Positions 1 to 7,373 of a stretch of DNA of 36,267 bases are shown here, one piece after another. The stretch is from an uncultured Prevotella sp. Its GTDB lineage: Bacteria; Bacteroidota; Bacteroidia; Bacteroidales; Bacteroidaceae. The position numbers and the translations under genes were made by a program. Location of the stretch: assembly GCA_900546575.1 (NCBI GenBank), contig URDM01000023.1, positions 1 to 36,267 of the forward strand, given 5' to 3'. Each line of letters opens with the position of its first letter. The stretch's first letter is position 1. The notes under the pieces were generated by a model, which worked only from the letters and a program-made list of their open reading frames with translations, ran no database searches and was not told the origin of the DNA.

Positions 1-371
1 ACCGTGACACGGCTATCATGCAACGAGACAAAATACTGAAAGAACAAAGCGAACAGCTTTCACAGCAAAGCGAACAGATTTCACAGCAAAACGAACAGCT
101 ATCGCAACAAAGCGAACAGCTTTCACAGCAAAGCGAACAACTTTCACAGCAAAGCGAACAACTTTCACAGCAAAGCGAACAACTTTCACAGCAAAGCGAA
201 CAGCTTTCACAGCAAAGCGAACAACTTTCACAGCAAAGCGAACAACTTTCACAGCAAAGCGAACAGCTGAAGAATATGGCTAAAGCTTTGTCGGCAAGCG
301 GACTGAGCAACGAGCAGATTTCGCATATGACTGGAATGAGCGTTGCAGAAGTTACTCATTTGCTGGAATAA
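1..371 (+). CDS. C-terminal part of a probable Rpn/PD-(D/E)XK nuclease-family protein (5' end outside window)
   Basis: The reading frame is open to the left edge (first full codon at base 3) and stops at 369-371, so only the C-terminal ~122 residues are seen. They consist of a long, nearly perfect heptad repeat of the type QSEQLSQ, predicted to be a coiled coil, followed by a short helical tail ending GMSVAEVTHLLE. A tail of this kind (short helix, 'G-L-S-x-E-x-I', TGM/TGL-S-x-E-x-I/V) closes many Bacteroidota Rpn-type PD-(D/E)XK nuclease 'transposase' proteins, which usually have a charged repetitive linker before it. The nuclease domain itself would lie upstream and cannot be checked here. 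The internal ATG at base 18 is not proposed as the start. A bidirectional terminator follows, and the next gene is convergent. Family assignment rests on the tail only. Confidence 0.5.
   Translation, partial: RDTAIMQRDKILKEQSEQLSQQSEQISQQNEQLSQQSEQLSQQSEQLSQQSEQLSQQSEQLSQQSEQLSQQSEQLSQQSEQLSQQSEQLKNMAKALSASGLSNEQISHMTGMSVAEVTHLLE
48..269 (+). repeat. 21-bp tandem repeat coding for heptads
   Basis: About ten to eleven near-identical copies of a 21-bp unit of the form cagcaaagcgaacaactttca encode the heptad QQSEQLS. The first two or three copies carry substitutions (Ile for Leu, Asn for Ser) and the rest are almost identical, which points to recent expansion. Because 21 is a multiple of three, changes in copy number keep the frame. 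Confidence 0.9.
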
Positions 372-410
372 TACTTTACGGGAATAACGCTTCATACGAA
401 ACAACACATA

Positions 411-452
411 AAAAGTAGACTATGGCATAACAAACCATAGTCTCCTTTTTCT
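411..452. terminator. Bidirectional Rho-independent terminator
   Basis: A 9-bp perfect stem (agactatgg / ccatagtct, 417-425 and 435-443) is extended by an A-rich left flank and followed by a T-run at 446-450. It lies between the rightward gene ending at 371 and the leftward dehydrogenase gene ending at 476, so it can serve both. Confidence 0.8.
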
Positions 453-475
453 ATTATATATACTGATTATGTGGT

Positions 476-2182
476 TTACTCAGCGCGGAAGCTCGGGAGG
501 TCTTCCTTTACGAAGTTTGTGATGTAAGCATGCTCGCCAAAGACGTTGGCCTGAGCCATGCGAACATATACGTTGGCACTCTTGGCGAAGAGTTCTGCCG
601 AACGTGTGGCATCCTCGAGGATAAGGAGCGACATGATAATCTCACAAGTCATGTTGTAGAGGCGGCGTGCTAGGAAGTCGTGCATTTCCTGATCCTGTGC
701 CTCCTTGACGTACTCGAGAGCCTGCTCGTAGAGCTTCACCATCTCAACGACGCGAGCCTTCAGCGGCTTCAAGTCGTCGGCAACTTCCTTCTCAAGCATC
801 TCCTTGATGATAGAGAGGTAAGTGCCGTTAGAGATGTAGCGGATGGCTGCCACAACCTGAAGCTGTGTCGTACCCTCGTAGATAGAGAAGATACGTGCGT
901 CGCGATACAGACGCTGACACTTATACTCCATGATGAAGCCCGAACCGCCATGCACCTGGATAGCGTCGTAAGTGTTCTGGTTGGCATACTCAGAGTTCAT
1001 GCCCTTTGCCAGCGGTGTGAAGGCATCGGCAAGACGTGAGTACTTCTTCAGTTCCTGACGCTCCTCGGCTGTGAGCTTGCGCTCGCGCTGAATGTCCTCA
1101 AGAGCCTTGTAGATGTCTACATAGCGTGCTGTCTGATAGAGGATAGAGCGACCTGCGTCGAGCTTTGCCTTGATGCGGGCAATCATATCGTAAACGGCAG
1201 GGAACTTCACAATCTCCGTATCGAACTGCTTGCGCTCGCGTGCATATTTCAGAGCCTCGTCGTAGGCAGCCTGGCTTACGCCTACCGACTGTGCGGCGAT
1301 GCCAAGACGTGCACCGTTCATAAGAGCCATGACGTACTTGATGAGTCCCAAACGTGTAGAGCCGCAAAGCTCTGCCTTGGCGTTCTTGTATACAAGCTCG
1401 CATGTAGGTGAGCCATGGATACCAAGCTTGTGCTCGATGTGACGGACAGTAACGCCACCGTCGCGCTTGTCGTAGATGAACATCGACAGACCGCGACCGT
1501 CGCGTGTGCCTTCCTCAGAACGTGCAAGCACGAGGTGGATGTCAGAATCACCGTTGGTGATGAAACGCTTAACACCGTTCAAGCGCCATGTGCCGTCTTC
1601 GTCCTGAGTAGCCTTGAGCATAACGCGCTGAAGGTCGGAACCTGCGTCAGGCTCGGTCAAGTCCATTGACATGGTCTCGCCTGCGCAAACACGCGGGATG
1701 TACTTCTGGCGCTGCTCCTCCGAACCGAACTCGTAGAGAGTCTCTATACAGTCCTGAAGCGACCAGATGTTCTGGAAACCTGCGTCTGCACACGAAACAA
1801 TCTCCGAAGCCATAGAGTACGGAGTGATAGGCATGTTAAGGCCGTTGTAGCGGCGAGGCATAGAGATACCCCACAAGCCTGCCTGACGTGTAGCCTCGAT
1901 GTTCTCGTAAGTCTTCGATGCGTAGTGCATACGACCGTCTACAAGGTGCGGACCCTCAAGGTCGACATCCTCCGAGTTAGGCTCGATGATGTTGGCAGCG
2001 ATGTCGCCGGTAATCTCAAGCACACGCTTATAGTTCTCGATAGCGTCCTCGAAATCAACGGGCGCATCCTCAAATTTATCTTTGTCGGCGTAGTTGCGCT
2101 CCTTGAGTTCAACGACGCGCTGCATTTCCGGGTGATTAAGATAGAAATCGTACTCCGGATGGTCTGTATAATAGTTAGCCAT
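476..2182 (-). CDS. Acyl-CoA dehydrogenase, long form
   Basis: FAD-dependent acyl-CoA dehydrogenase that oxidises an acyl-CoA and passes electrons to the ETF encoded just upstream. It is 568 residues long, against about 380 for classical family members. The extra length is an N-terminal extension (about 1-75) plus a C-terminal helical extension after about 450, as in other Bacteroidota long forms. Visible motifs are the first signature LTEPDAGSDLQRV (about 175-187) and the second signature region QVHGGSGFIME with IYEGTTQ (434-440). E436 aligns with the catalytic base of medium-chain acyl-CoA dehydrogenase. It is the last gene of the leftward etfB-etfA operon, separated from etfA by the four-helix-bundle gene. 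Substrate chain length cannot be read from sequence. The family is certain and the exact substrate unknown. Confidence 0.93.
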   Translation of the reverse strand: MANYYTDHPEYDFYLNHPEMQRVVELKERNYADKDKFEDAPVDFEDAIENYKRVLEITGDIAANIIEPNSEDVDLEGPHLVDGRMHYASKTYENIEATRQAGLWGISMPRRYNGLNMPITPYSMASEIVSCADAGFQNIWSLQDCIETLYEFGSEEQRQKYIPRVCAGETMSMDLTEPDAGSDLQRVMLKATQDEDGTWRLNGVKRFITNGDSDIHLVLARSEEGTRDGRGLSMFIYDKRDGGVTVRHIEHKLGIHGSPTCELVYKNAKAELCGSTRLGLIKYVMALMNGARLGIAAQSVGVSQAAYDEALKYARERKQFDTEIVKFPAVYDMIARIKAKLDAGRSILYQTARYVDIYKALEDIQRERKLTAEERQELKKYSRLADAFTPLAKGMNSEYANQNTYDAIQVHGGSGFIMEYKCQRLYRDARIFSIYEGTTQLQVVAAIRYISNGTYLSIIKEMLEKEVADDLKPLKARVVEMVKLYEQALEYVKEAQDQEMHDFLARRLYNMTCEIIMSLLILEDATRSAELFAKSANVYVRMAQANVFGEHAYITNFVKEDLPSFRAE

Positions 2183-2197
2183 TTTTGTTTTATTTTA

Positions 2198-2690
2198 GAA
2201 GTTAAGAAGTTAAGGAGTCAGAAGTTAAGCCATATGCAGATCTTATCTTCATGTTCCATAATGTTATTCCAATGTATTACTAAAAGTAGAATTAAGCATT
2301 GCTTTGCAATAACCATTTAAAAGTTTGCTCGCTTCCTCTATTTTTGAATAAAGAATATTATAGACTTCATTATCTATATATCCCAAATCTCGTGATAATA
2401 TTACGTAACACCTACATTCTTCGAGACTGCCTTGAGAAATATTCATAAAACGAAGTTTATCTGCTTTGCCCATTTTCTTATAGCCTTCCGCAATATTTGC
2501 AATAATAGAAACGGCAGCTCTTCGAAATTGGGACATTAACCCATATTTCTCTGATTCAGGAAATGATTTTGTATATTTGTATACATCCAATACAAAATCA
2601 TAAGCTTTCTGCCATGCCAAAATATTTTGAAAAGTTTGTCCCATAAAAAACAAATGGCTTAACTTCTTAACTACTGAATTCTTAACTACT
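2198..2690. repeat. Inverted-repeat element enclosing the four-helix-bundle gene
   Basis: The left arm (2198-2233) is built from repeated gaagttaag units and ends in gaagttaagccat. The right arm (2654-2690) is the opposite orientation, beginning atggcttaacttctt and ending in ttaactact next to the etfA stop codon. The arms enclose the small gene at 2264-2644. Closely related arms, without any gene between them, occur at 4986-5112, and a diverged pair occurs at 3724-3875. Confidence 0.65.
2264..2644 (-). CDS. Four-helix-bundle protein (S23/IVP family)
   Basis: A 126-residue protein of the family first found as the product of 23S rRNA intervening sequences. Typical features are the N-terminal LAWQKAYDFVLDVY, the central GLMSQFRRAAVSIIANIAEG, and a C-terminal pair of helices (about 75-115). 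The fold is a small all-helical bundle that forms oligomers in solved members. Its molecular role is not established, although the related Avd protein of diversity-generating retroelements binds nucleic acid and reverse transcriptase. ATG at 2644 is preferred over an in-frame TTG nine bases upstream. The gene is more AT-rich than the flanking etfA and dehydrogenase genes. It sits inside an inverted-repeat unit that interrupts the operon, so it looks like an insertion rather than an original operon member. Confidence 0.85.
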   Translation of the reverse strand: MGQTFQNILAWQKAYDFVLDVYKYTKSFPESEKYGLMSQFRRAAVSIIANIAEGYKKMGKADKLRFMNISQGSLEECRCYVILSRDLGYIDNEVYNILYSKIEEASKLLNGYCKAMLNSTFSNTLE

Positions 2691-3708
2691 TATTATTTGC
2701 CTTATAGTACTTGATGAGTTTCGGAAGCACCTCTTCAACAGTGCCGGTTATGACGTAGTCGGCAATCTTGTTGATAGGAGCGTCGGGGTCGTTGTTCACA
2801 GAGATGATGATGCCTGAATCCTGCATACCGGCGATATGCTGAATCTGACCTGAGATACCGCAGGCGATGTACACCTTCGGGTGAACGGTCACACCGGTCT
2901 GACCAATCTGACGGTCGTGGTCGCACCATCCGGCGTCAACAGCTGCACGGCTTGCGCCTACCTCACCGTGAAGTTCCTTAGCAAGCTGGAAGAGCAGGTC
3001 GAAGTTCTCCTTCGAACCTACGCCGTAGCCACCTGCCACAACGATGGGAGCACCCTTGAGGTTGTGCTTAGCAGCCTCAACATGACGGTCGAGCACCTTT
3101 ACAACGAAGTCGGCCTCGGGAACATACTTGGCAACGTCGGCATATACAACCTCGCCCTTAGCCTTGCCCTCATAGAGAGCCTTCTGCATCACGCCGCTAC
3201 GTACGGTAGCCATCTGCGGACGGTGGTCTGGATTGACGATGGTAGCCACGATGTTACCGCCGAATGCCGGACGAATCTGATAGAGAAGATTGTCGTAGTG
3301 AGTGCCGCTCTTCTTGTCGTCGTAGTCGCCAATCTCAAGTTCTGTACAGTCGGCTGTCAATCCGCTGGTGAGCGATGAAGAAACACGCGGACCGAGGTCG
3401 CGACCTATAACTGTAGCACCCATGAGTGCTATCTGCGGCTGCTCCTCCTTGAAGAGGTTGACAAGAATGTCGGTATGAGGAGCTGATGTGTAGGGGAAGA
3501 GTCCCTCAGCGTCGAATACAAAGAGTTTGTCGACACCATAAGGGAGTATCTGATCCTCCACCTTGCCCTTGATGCCTGTTCCGGCAACAATGGCGTTGAG
3601 GTCGACTCCAAGCTGATTGGCAAGCTTACGACCCTTGGTGAGAAGTTCCTGAGACACTTCCTGAACCTGAGTGCCTTCTATCTCGCAATATACAAATACG
3701 TTGTTCAT
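2686..3708 (-). CDS. etfA: Electron transfer flavoprotein alpha subunit
   Basis: FAD-binding large subunit of the electron transfer flavoprotein, which forms a heterodimer with EtfB and accepts electrons from, or donates them to, the acyl-CoA dehydrogenase. It is 340 residues, normal for the family. The C-terminal FAD-domain signature is present at about 279-307 (VYIACGISGQIQHIAG followed by a Val-Asn-Asn near the end), with the preceding conserved stretch GWCDHDRQIGQTG. It is second in the leftward operon, 170 bases after etfB. Its stop codon (TAG, 2686-2688) lies inside the right arm of the adjacent inverted-repeat element, so the last codons may have been reshaped by the insertion. Confidence 0.95.
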   Translation of the reverse strand: MNNVFVYCEIEGTQVQEVSQELLTKGRKLANQLGVDLNAIVAGTGIKGKVEDQILPYGVDKLFVFDAEGLFPYTSAPHTDILVNLFKEEQPQIALMGATVIGRDLGPRVSSSLTSGLTADCTELEIGDYDDKKSGTHYDNLLYQIRPAFGGNIVATIVNPDHRPQMATVRSGVMQKALYEGKAKGEVVYADVAKYVPEADFVVKVLDRHVEAAKHNLKGAPIVVAGGYGVGSKENFDLLFQLAKELHGEVGASRAAVDAGWCDHDRQIGQTGVTVHPKVYIACGISGQIQHIAGMQDSGIIISVNNDPDAPINKIADYVITGTVEEVLPKLIKYYKANNK

Positions 3709-3723
3709 AATCGATTTTTTTTT

Positions 3724-3875
3724 TAGAATTTAAAGAAAGAAAAGAAGTTATCGCTTCGCTAAGAATTTAAAGCCATTACCTTATCAATATATCTATATTA
3801 CCTTATCAATAAATCTATACATGCAAAAGCATACGGCTATAACTTCTTCAACTTCTATAATTCCTTTAACTTCTC
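3724..3875. repeat. Diverged inverted-repeat element between etfB and etfA
   Basis: The left part (3724-3776) contains agaatttaaag, aagaagttatcgc and aatttaaagccat. The right part (3833-3875) contains acggctataacttcttc and cctttaacttctc. Order and orientation match the arms of the better-preserved elements at 2198-2690 and 4986-5112, but there is no ORF between them and the arms are degraded. The middle holds a short direct repeat of attaccttatcaata. Confidence 0.45.
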
Positions 3876-3878
3876 ACT

Positions 3879-4748
3879 TTATCCAATAATCTTTTCGTCC
3901 AACAATTCCTTGATCAGACCCTCGATGTCTGCGTCGCAGCCTGTGAGTGTCTTGCTTTCCTTAGCCTGGAACACGATGTTCTTGACAGCCTTCACCTTAG
4001 TAGGTGAACCGCTCAATCCGCACTGCTGCGGGTCGCCATCAACATCGGCTACTGTCCACTGGTTGAGTGTGAGATAAGGACGCTCTTCATAGAGGTAGTT
4101 GTACTTATTCTCCGAATTGCGCTCCATAGGAGCTGTTGCACGCTTGTACTTCATCACGAGCTTGGCATTGGCCGGACGGCACGGAGCTGCAGAACCTGTC
4201 ACTGTGACAACGAGCGGCATGGGAGCCTCAACTGTCTCTACGCCACCATCAATGTGACGACGGATTGTGAGCTTGCCGTCCTCGCACTTGAGTATTTCCT
4301 CAGCATATGTCACCTGCGAGAGACCGAGTTTCTGAGCAACCTGCGGACCTACCTGGGCTGTATCGCCGTCGATAGCCTGACGACCACCAATAACTACGTC
4401 TACATCACCAATCTTCTGAATGGCTGTAGCAAGAGCATAAGATGTGGCGAGGGTGTCAGCACCAGCAAAGAGACGGTCGGTGAGCAACCATCCTGTGTCT
4501 GCTCCGCGATACAATCCCTGACGGATTACCTCAGCAGCACGGGGAGGGCCCATTGTCAATATACCTACTGTTGAGCCAGGATTCTGCTCCTTCAGACGCA
4601 GAGCCTGCTCCAATGCGTTCAAATCTTCTGGATTGAAGATAGCCGGCAAGGCCGCACGGTTGACAGTGCCTTCGGCTGTCATGGCATCCTTACCGACATT
4701 TCGTGTGTCGGGTACCTGCTTGGCAAGTACAACTATTTTCAAACTCAT
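3879..4748 (-). CDS. etfB: Electron transfer flavoprotein beta subunit
   Basis: Small subunit of the ETF heterodimer, carrying the nucleotide-binding beta domain (AMP in classical ETFs, FAD in bifurcating ETFs). It is 289 residues. The hallmark loop GGRQAIDGDTAQVGP is at 121-135. This resembles the clostridial and Acidaminococcus electron-bifurcating proteins more than the mitochondrial type, and a second conserved GSPTKV segment is near 245-255. It is the first gene of the leftward operon etfB-etfA-(four-helix-bundle)-acyl-CoA dehydrogenase. A good promoter lies 30-60 bases upstream. Subunit identity is certain; bifurcating function is inference. Confidence 0.95.
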   Translation of the reverse strand: MSLKIVVLAKQVPDTRNVGKDAMTAEGTVNRAALPAIFNPEDLNALEQALRLKEQNPGSTVGILTMGPPRAAEVIRQGLYRGADTGWLLTDRLFAGADTLATSYALATAIQKIGDVDVVIGGRQAIDGDTAQVGPQVAQKLGLSQVTYAEEILKCEDGKLTIRRHIDGGVETVEAPMPLVVTVTGSAAPCRPANAKLVMKYKRATAPMERNSENKYNYLYEERPYLTLNQWTVADVDGDPQQCGLSGSPTKVKAVKNIVFQAKESKTLTGCDADIEGLIKELLDEKIIG

Positions 4749-4779
4749 ATATTAATAAATTATTGTAATATCTAAGTTG

Positions 4780-4811
4780 CAAAAGTAATAACTTTATGTT
4801 ACGCAACCAAA
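4780..4811 (-). promoter_or_regulatory. Promoter of the etfBA-dehydrogenase operon
   Basis: On the minus strand, TACTTTTGC (4780-4788) matches the Bacteroidota -7 consensus TAnnTTTG exactly. A TTTG -33 element (4808-4811) lies 19 bases further upstream. The start of etfB is about 30 bases downstream of the -7 box. The rest of the 398-base gap up to topB holds a topB -7 box at 4930-4938 and the inverted-repeat element at 4986-5112. Confidence 0.7.
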
Positions 4812-4929
4812 TATACGGCTCAGAAAATGCTATTTACGCCTAACAAAATTAACCTTTATTTCAGCTAATGCGTTCATTATGACATGTAAAAAGGTTGGTT
4901 TCAATACCTATTGTACCAAAAATTATAGC

Positions 4930-4938
4930 TAACTTTGC
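4930..4938 (+). promoter_or_regulatory. Candidate -7 box for topB
   Basis: TAACTTTGC matches the -7 consensus, but no TTTG is seen at the right -33 spacing. If used, the topB mRNA would have a leader of about 200 bases containing the whole inverted-repeat element at 4986-5112. Confidence 0.45.
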
Positions 4939-4985
4939 AGAGTTTTTCAATAATAATAAAAGTACTGAACTTTCGCAAGTTCAGA

Positions 4986-5112
4986 GAATTCAGTAGTTAA
5001 AGGAGTTAAGAAGTTAAGCCAAATGCTTATAATGCTATATCAAGCAAAAAAAACTAATGGCTTAACTCCTTAGCGACCGTAGGGCGCGACAACTCCTTAA
5101 CTTCTTAACTAC
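4986..5112. repeat. ORF-less inverted-repeat element (MITE-like) upstream of topB
   Basis: The left arm 4986-5021 contains gaattcagtagttaa, ggagttaagaagttaag and cca. The right arm 5057-5112 contains atggcttaactcctta and then ccttaacttcttaactac. The left arm shares gaattcagtagttaa...gaagttaagcca with the reverse complement of the right arm of the element at 2198-2690. The right arm carries an extra insertion tagcgaccgtagggcgcgac (5071-5090). There is no coding potential between the arms. Confidence 0.6.
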
Positions 5113-5146
5113 TTTCGCTTGCGAAACTTAAATAAAAGTAGTAATA

Positions 5147-7204
5147 ATGATTGTCTGTATAGCCGAGAAACCAAGTGTAGCCAAAGATATTGCCCGAATA
5201 TTGGGCGCAACGAGTGCCCATAATGGATATATGGAGGGCAATGGCTACCAAGTGACGTGGACCTTCGGCCATCTTTGTACGCTGAAGGAACCTAACGACT
5301 ATACCGACATGTGGAAGCATTGGAGCCTTGCGTCGCTGCCTATGATTCCACCACGTTTCGGTATCAAGCTTATTGACGACGACGGCATAAAACGACAGTT
5401 TGCCGTTATAGAGCGACTCATGCAAGCCGCCGACGGCATAATCAACTGCGGTGACGCCGGTCAGGAGGGTGAGCTGATTCAGCGATGGGTGATGCAGAAG
5501 GCTGGAGCGAAGTGTCCCGTCAAGCGATTGTGGATTTCGTCAATGACCGACGAGGCTATACGCGAAGGCTTCAACTCGCTCAAGGACCAGGACGAATACC
5601 AGCCACTGTACATTGCCGGATTGAGCCGTGCCATCGGTGACTGGATTCTGGGCATGAACGCCACCCGTCTTTACACACTGAAGTACGCACAGAACCGTCA
5701 GGTGCTGTCCATCGGACGTGTGCAGACTCCTACACTGGCTCTTATCGTAAACCGCCAGAAGGAGATTGACTCGTTTGAGCCGGAGCCTTATTGGGTGCTC
5801 GCCACAGTCTATCGCGACACTACCTTCACAGCTACAAAGGGAAAGTTCACCACAAAGGAGGAGGGCGAAGCTGCTTTTGCAACCATAGCCGACAAGCCCT
5901 TCACCGTCAACACCGTAACGAAGAAGAACGGTACAGAGGCTCCGCCACGCCTGTTCGACCTGACTTCGTTGCAGGTGGAGTGCAACCGCAAGTTCGCTTA
6001 CAGCGCCGAGACCACCCTGAAACTCATACAGGGACTGTACGAGCGCAAGCTCACCACATATCCGCGTGTAGACACCCAATACCTTAGCGACGACATCTAC
6101 CCCAAGTGTCCGTCGATACTTTCGGGCATAAGCCGACACTACGAAGCACTGATGCAACCGCTCATGGGCAAGAAACTCACCAAGTCGAAGCGTGTGTTCG
6201 ACTCATCGAAGGTGACCGACCACCACGCCATAATCCCCACCGGCGTACCGGCAACAAGCCTGACGGACATGGAGCGCAACGTCTACGACCTCATAGCACG
6301 CCGATTCATTGCCGTGTTCTATCCCGACTGCAAATTCTCTACCACTACCGTACTGGGTACTGTGGACGATGTGGAGTTCAAGACAAGCGGAAAGGAGATT
6401 CTGTCGCCGGGCTGGCGCGCTGTCTACGCACAGCAAAACGACTCTGCAACGAACGACGATGAGGAGCACAAGGACGAGGAACGCACTCTGCCAACATTCA
6501 CCAAGGGCGAGAGCGGACCTCATACGCCTACGCTGAGCGAGAAGTGGACCACGCCGCCTAAGTACTACACCGAGGCAACGCTGCTCAGAGCTATGGAGAC
6601 AGCGGGTAAGTTTGTCGAGGACGAGACCCTGCGTGCTGCGCTGAAGGAGAACGGCATCGGCCGACCGTCGTCGCGTGCTGGAATCATAGAGACCCTCTTC
6701 AAGCGCCACTATATCCGACGCGAGCGCAAGAACCTTGTGGCTACGGCTACCGGTATTGAACTGATAGACATCATTCATGAGGAACTGCTCAAAAGTTGTG
6801 AACTGACTGGTATATGGGAGAAGAAGCTGCGCGACATCGAACACCGCAAGTATGACGCTGCCGACTTCATAAACGGACTGAAACAGCAGATTACAGAGAT
6901 TGTATACGACGTGCTGCGCGACAACAGCAACCGCCGTGTCACTACCCTGACCGAAGAAGACTTGAAAAAGAAAACAAAAAAGAAGGCTTCACCCAAAACC
7001 GCGAAGCCGTCTGCCAAAGAGCAGAAGCCTGCCGCCGCTACTCCTACTCCACCATCGGCTGAACAAACGCCAACTGCCGACGACAGCATAATAGGAACGG
7101 TGTGCCCGCTATGCGGCAAAGGCACAATAATAAAAGGACGCACCGCATACGGATGTAGCGAGTGGCGCAACGGATGCACCTACCGCGCCCTATTCAAGCA
7201 ATAA
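5147..7204 (+). CDS. topB: DNA topoisomerase III (type IA)
   Basis: Type IA topoisomerase that cuts and passes one DNA strand; topoisomerase III mainly decatenates replication and recombination intermediates. It is 685 residues. The N-terminal TOPRIM domain begins IAEKPSVAKDIA and has the acidic motif CGDAGQEGEL (101-110), the metal-binding and catalytic acids. The active-site Tyr is Y305 in LTTYPRVDTQYL. A Lys/Ala/Pro-rich linker (about 605-645) leads to a C-terminal zinc-ribbon-like module with CPLCGKG and later GCSEWRNGC. The ATG at 5147 starts directly with the conserved MIVCIAEKPS. It is monocistronic and divergent from etfB. No conjugation or mobilisation genes adjoin it, so it is more likely a chromosomal copy than an element-borne one. 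Confidence 0.95.
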   Translation: MIVCIAEKPSVAKDIARILGATSAHNGYMEGNGYQVTWTFGHLCTLKEPNDYTDMWKHWSLASLPMIPPRFGIKLIDDDGIKRQFAVIERLMQAADGIINCGDAGQEGELIQRWVMQKAGAKCPVKRLWISSMTDEAIREGFNSLKDQDEYQPLYIAGLSRAIGDWILGMNATRLYTLKYAQNRQVLSIGRVQTPTLALIVNRQKEIDSFEPEPYWVLATVYRDTTFTATKGKFTTKEEGEAAFATIADKPFTVNTVTKKNGTEAPPRLFDLTSLQVECNRKFAYSAETTLKLIQGLYERKLTTYPRVDTQYLSDDIYPKCPSILSGISRHYEALMQPLMGKKLTKSKRVFDSSKVTDHHAIIPTGVPATSLTDMERNVYDLIARRFIAVFYPDCKFSTTTVLGTVDDVEFKTSGKEILSPGWRAVYAQQNDSATNDDEEHKDEERTLPTFTKGESGPHTPTLSEKWTTPPKYYTEATLLRAMETAGKFVEDETLRAALKENGIGRPSSRAGIIETLFKRHYIRRERKNLVATATGIELIDIIHEELLKSCELTGIWEKKLRDIEHRKYDAADFINGLKQQITEIVYDVLRDNSNRRVTTLTEEDLKKKTKKKASPKTAKPSAKEQKPAAATPTPPSAEQTPTADDSIIGTVCPLCGKGTIIKGRTAYGCSEWRNGCTYRALFKQ

Positions 7205-7223
7205 AATATAATAGTGTTAAATG

Positions 7224-7337
7224 TAGGAGGCTATGGCGTCCCCGCCGTAGCCTGAGCAAGCAAAAAACGCAAATAGTCAATAATTAAAATGCGACTACAT
7301 ACTGCTCAGGCTACGGCGAGGATGCCATAGCCTCCTA
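7224..7337. repeat. Nested double-hairpin palindromic repeat
   Basis: The arms 7224-7258 and 7303-7337 (35 bases each) are inverted copies with two mismatches. Each arm is itself palindromic: ggctatggcg / cgccgtagcc in the left arm, and the mirror arrangement in the right. The transcript could therefore form either one long hairpin or two separate ones. The 44-base centre is AT-rich. It separates convergent topB and yggS and may also serve as their terminator. Confidence 0.8.
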
Positions 7338-7373
7338 CTATTTATAATACCAGTTAGCCTTGTACTTCAAATT

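Noticed and set aside
16..252. Minus-strand open frame with repeated KVVRFAV-type peptide
   Set aside because: It is the antisense of the 21-bp heptad repeat; any period divisible by three without stops gives such frames. There is no independent start signal or homology.
5147..7204. topB as a marker of an integrated conjugative element
   Set aside because: No tra, mob, integrase or att-like sequence is nearby, and both neighbours are ordinary chromosomal genes.
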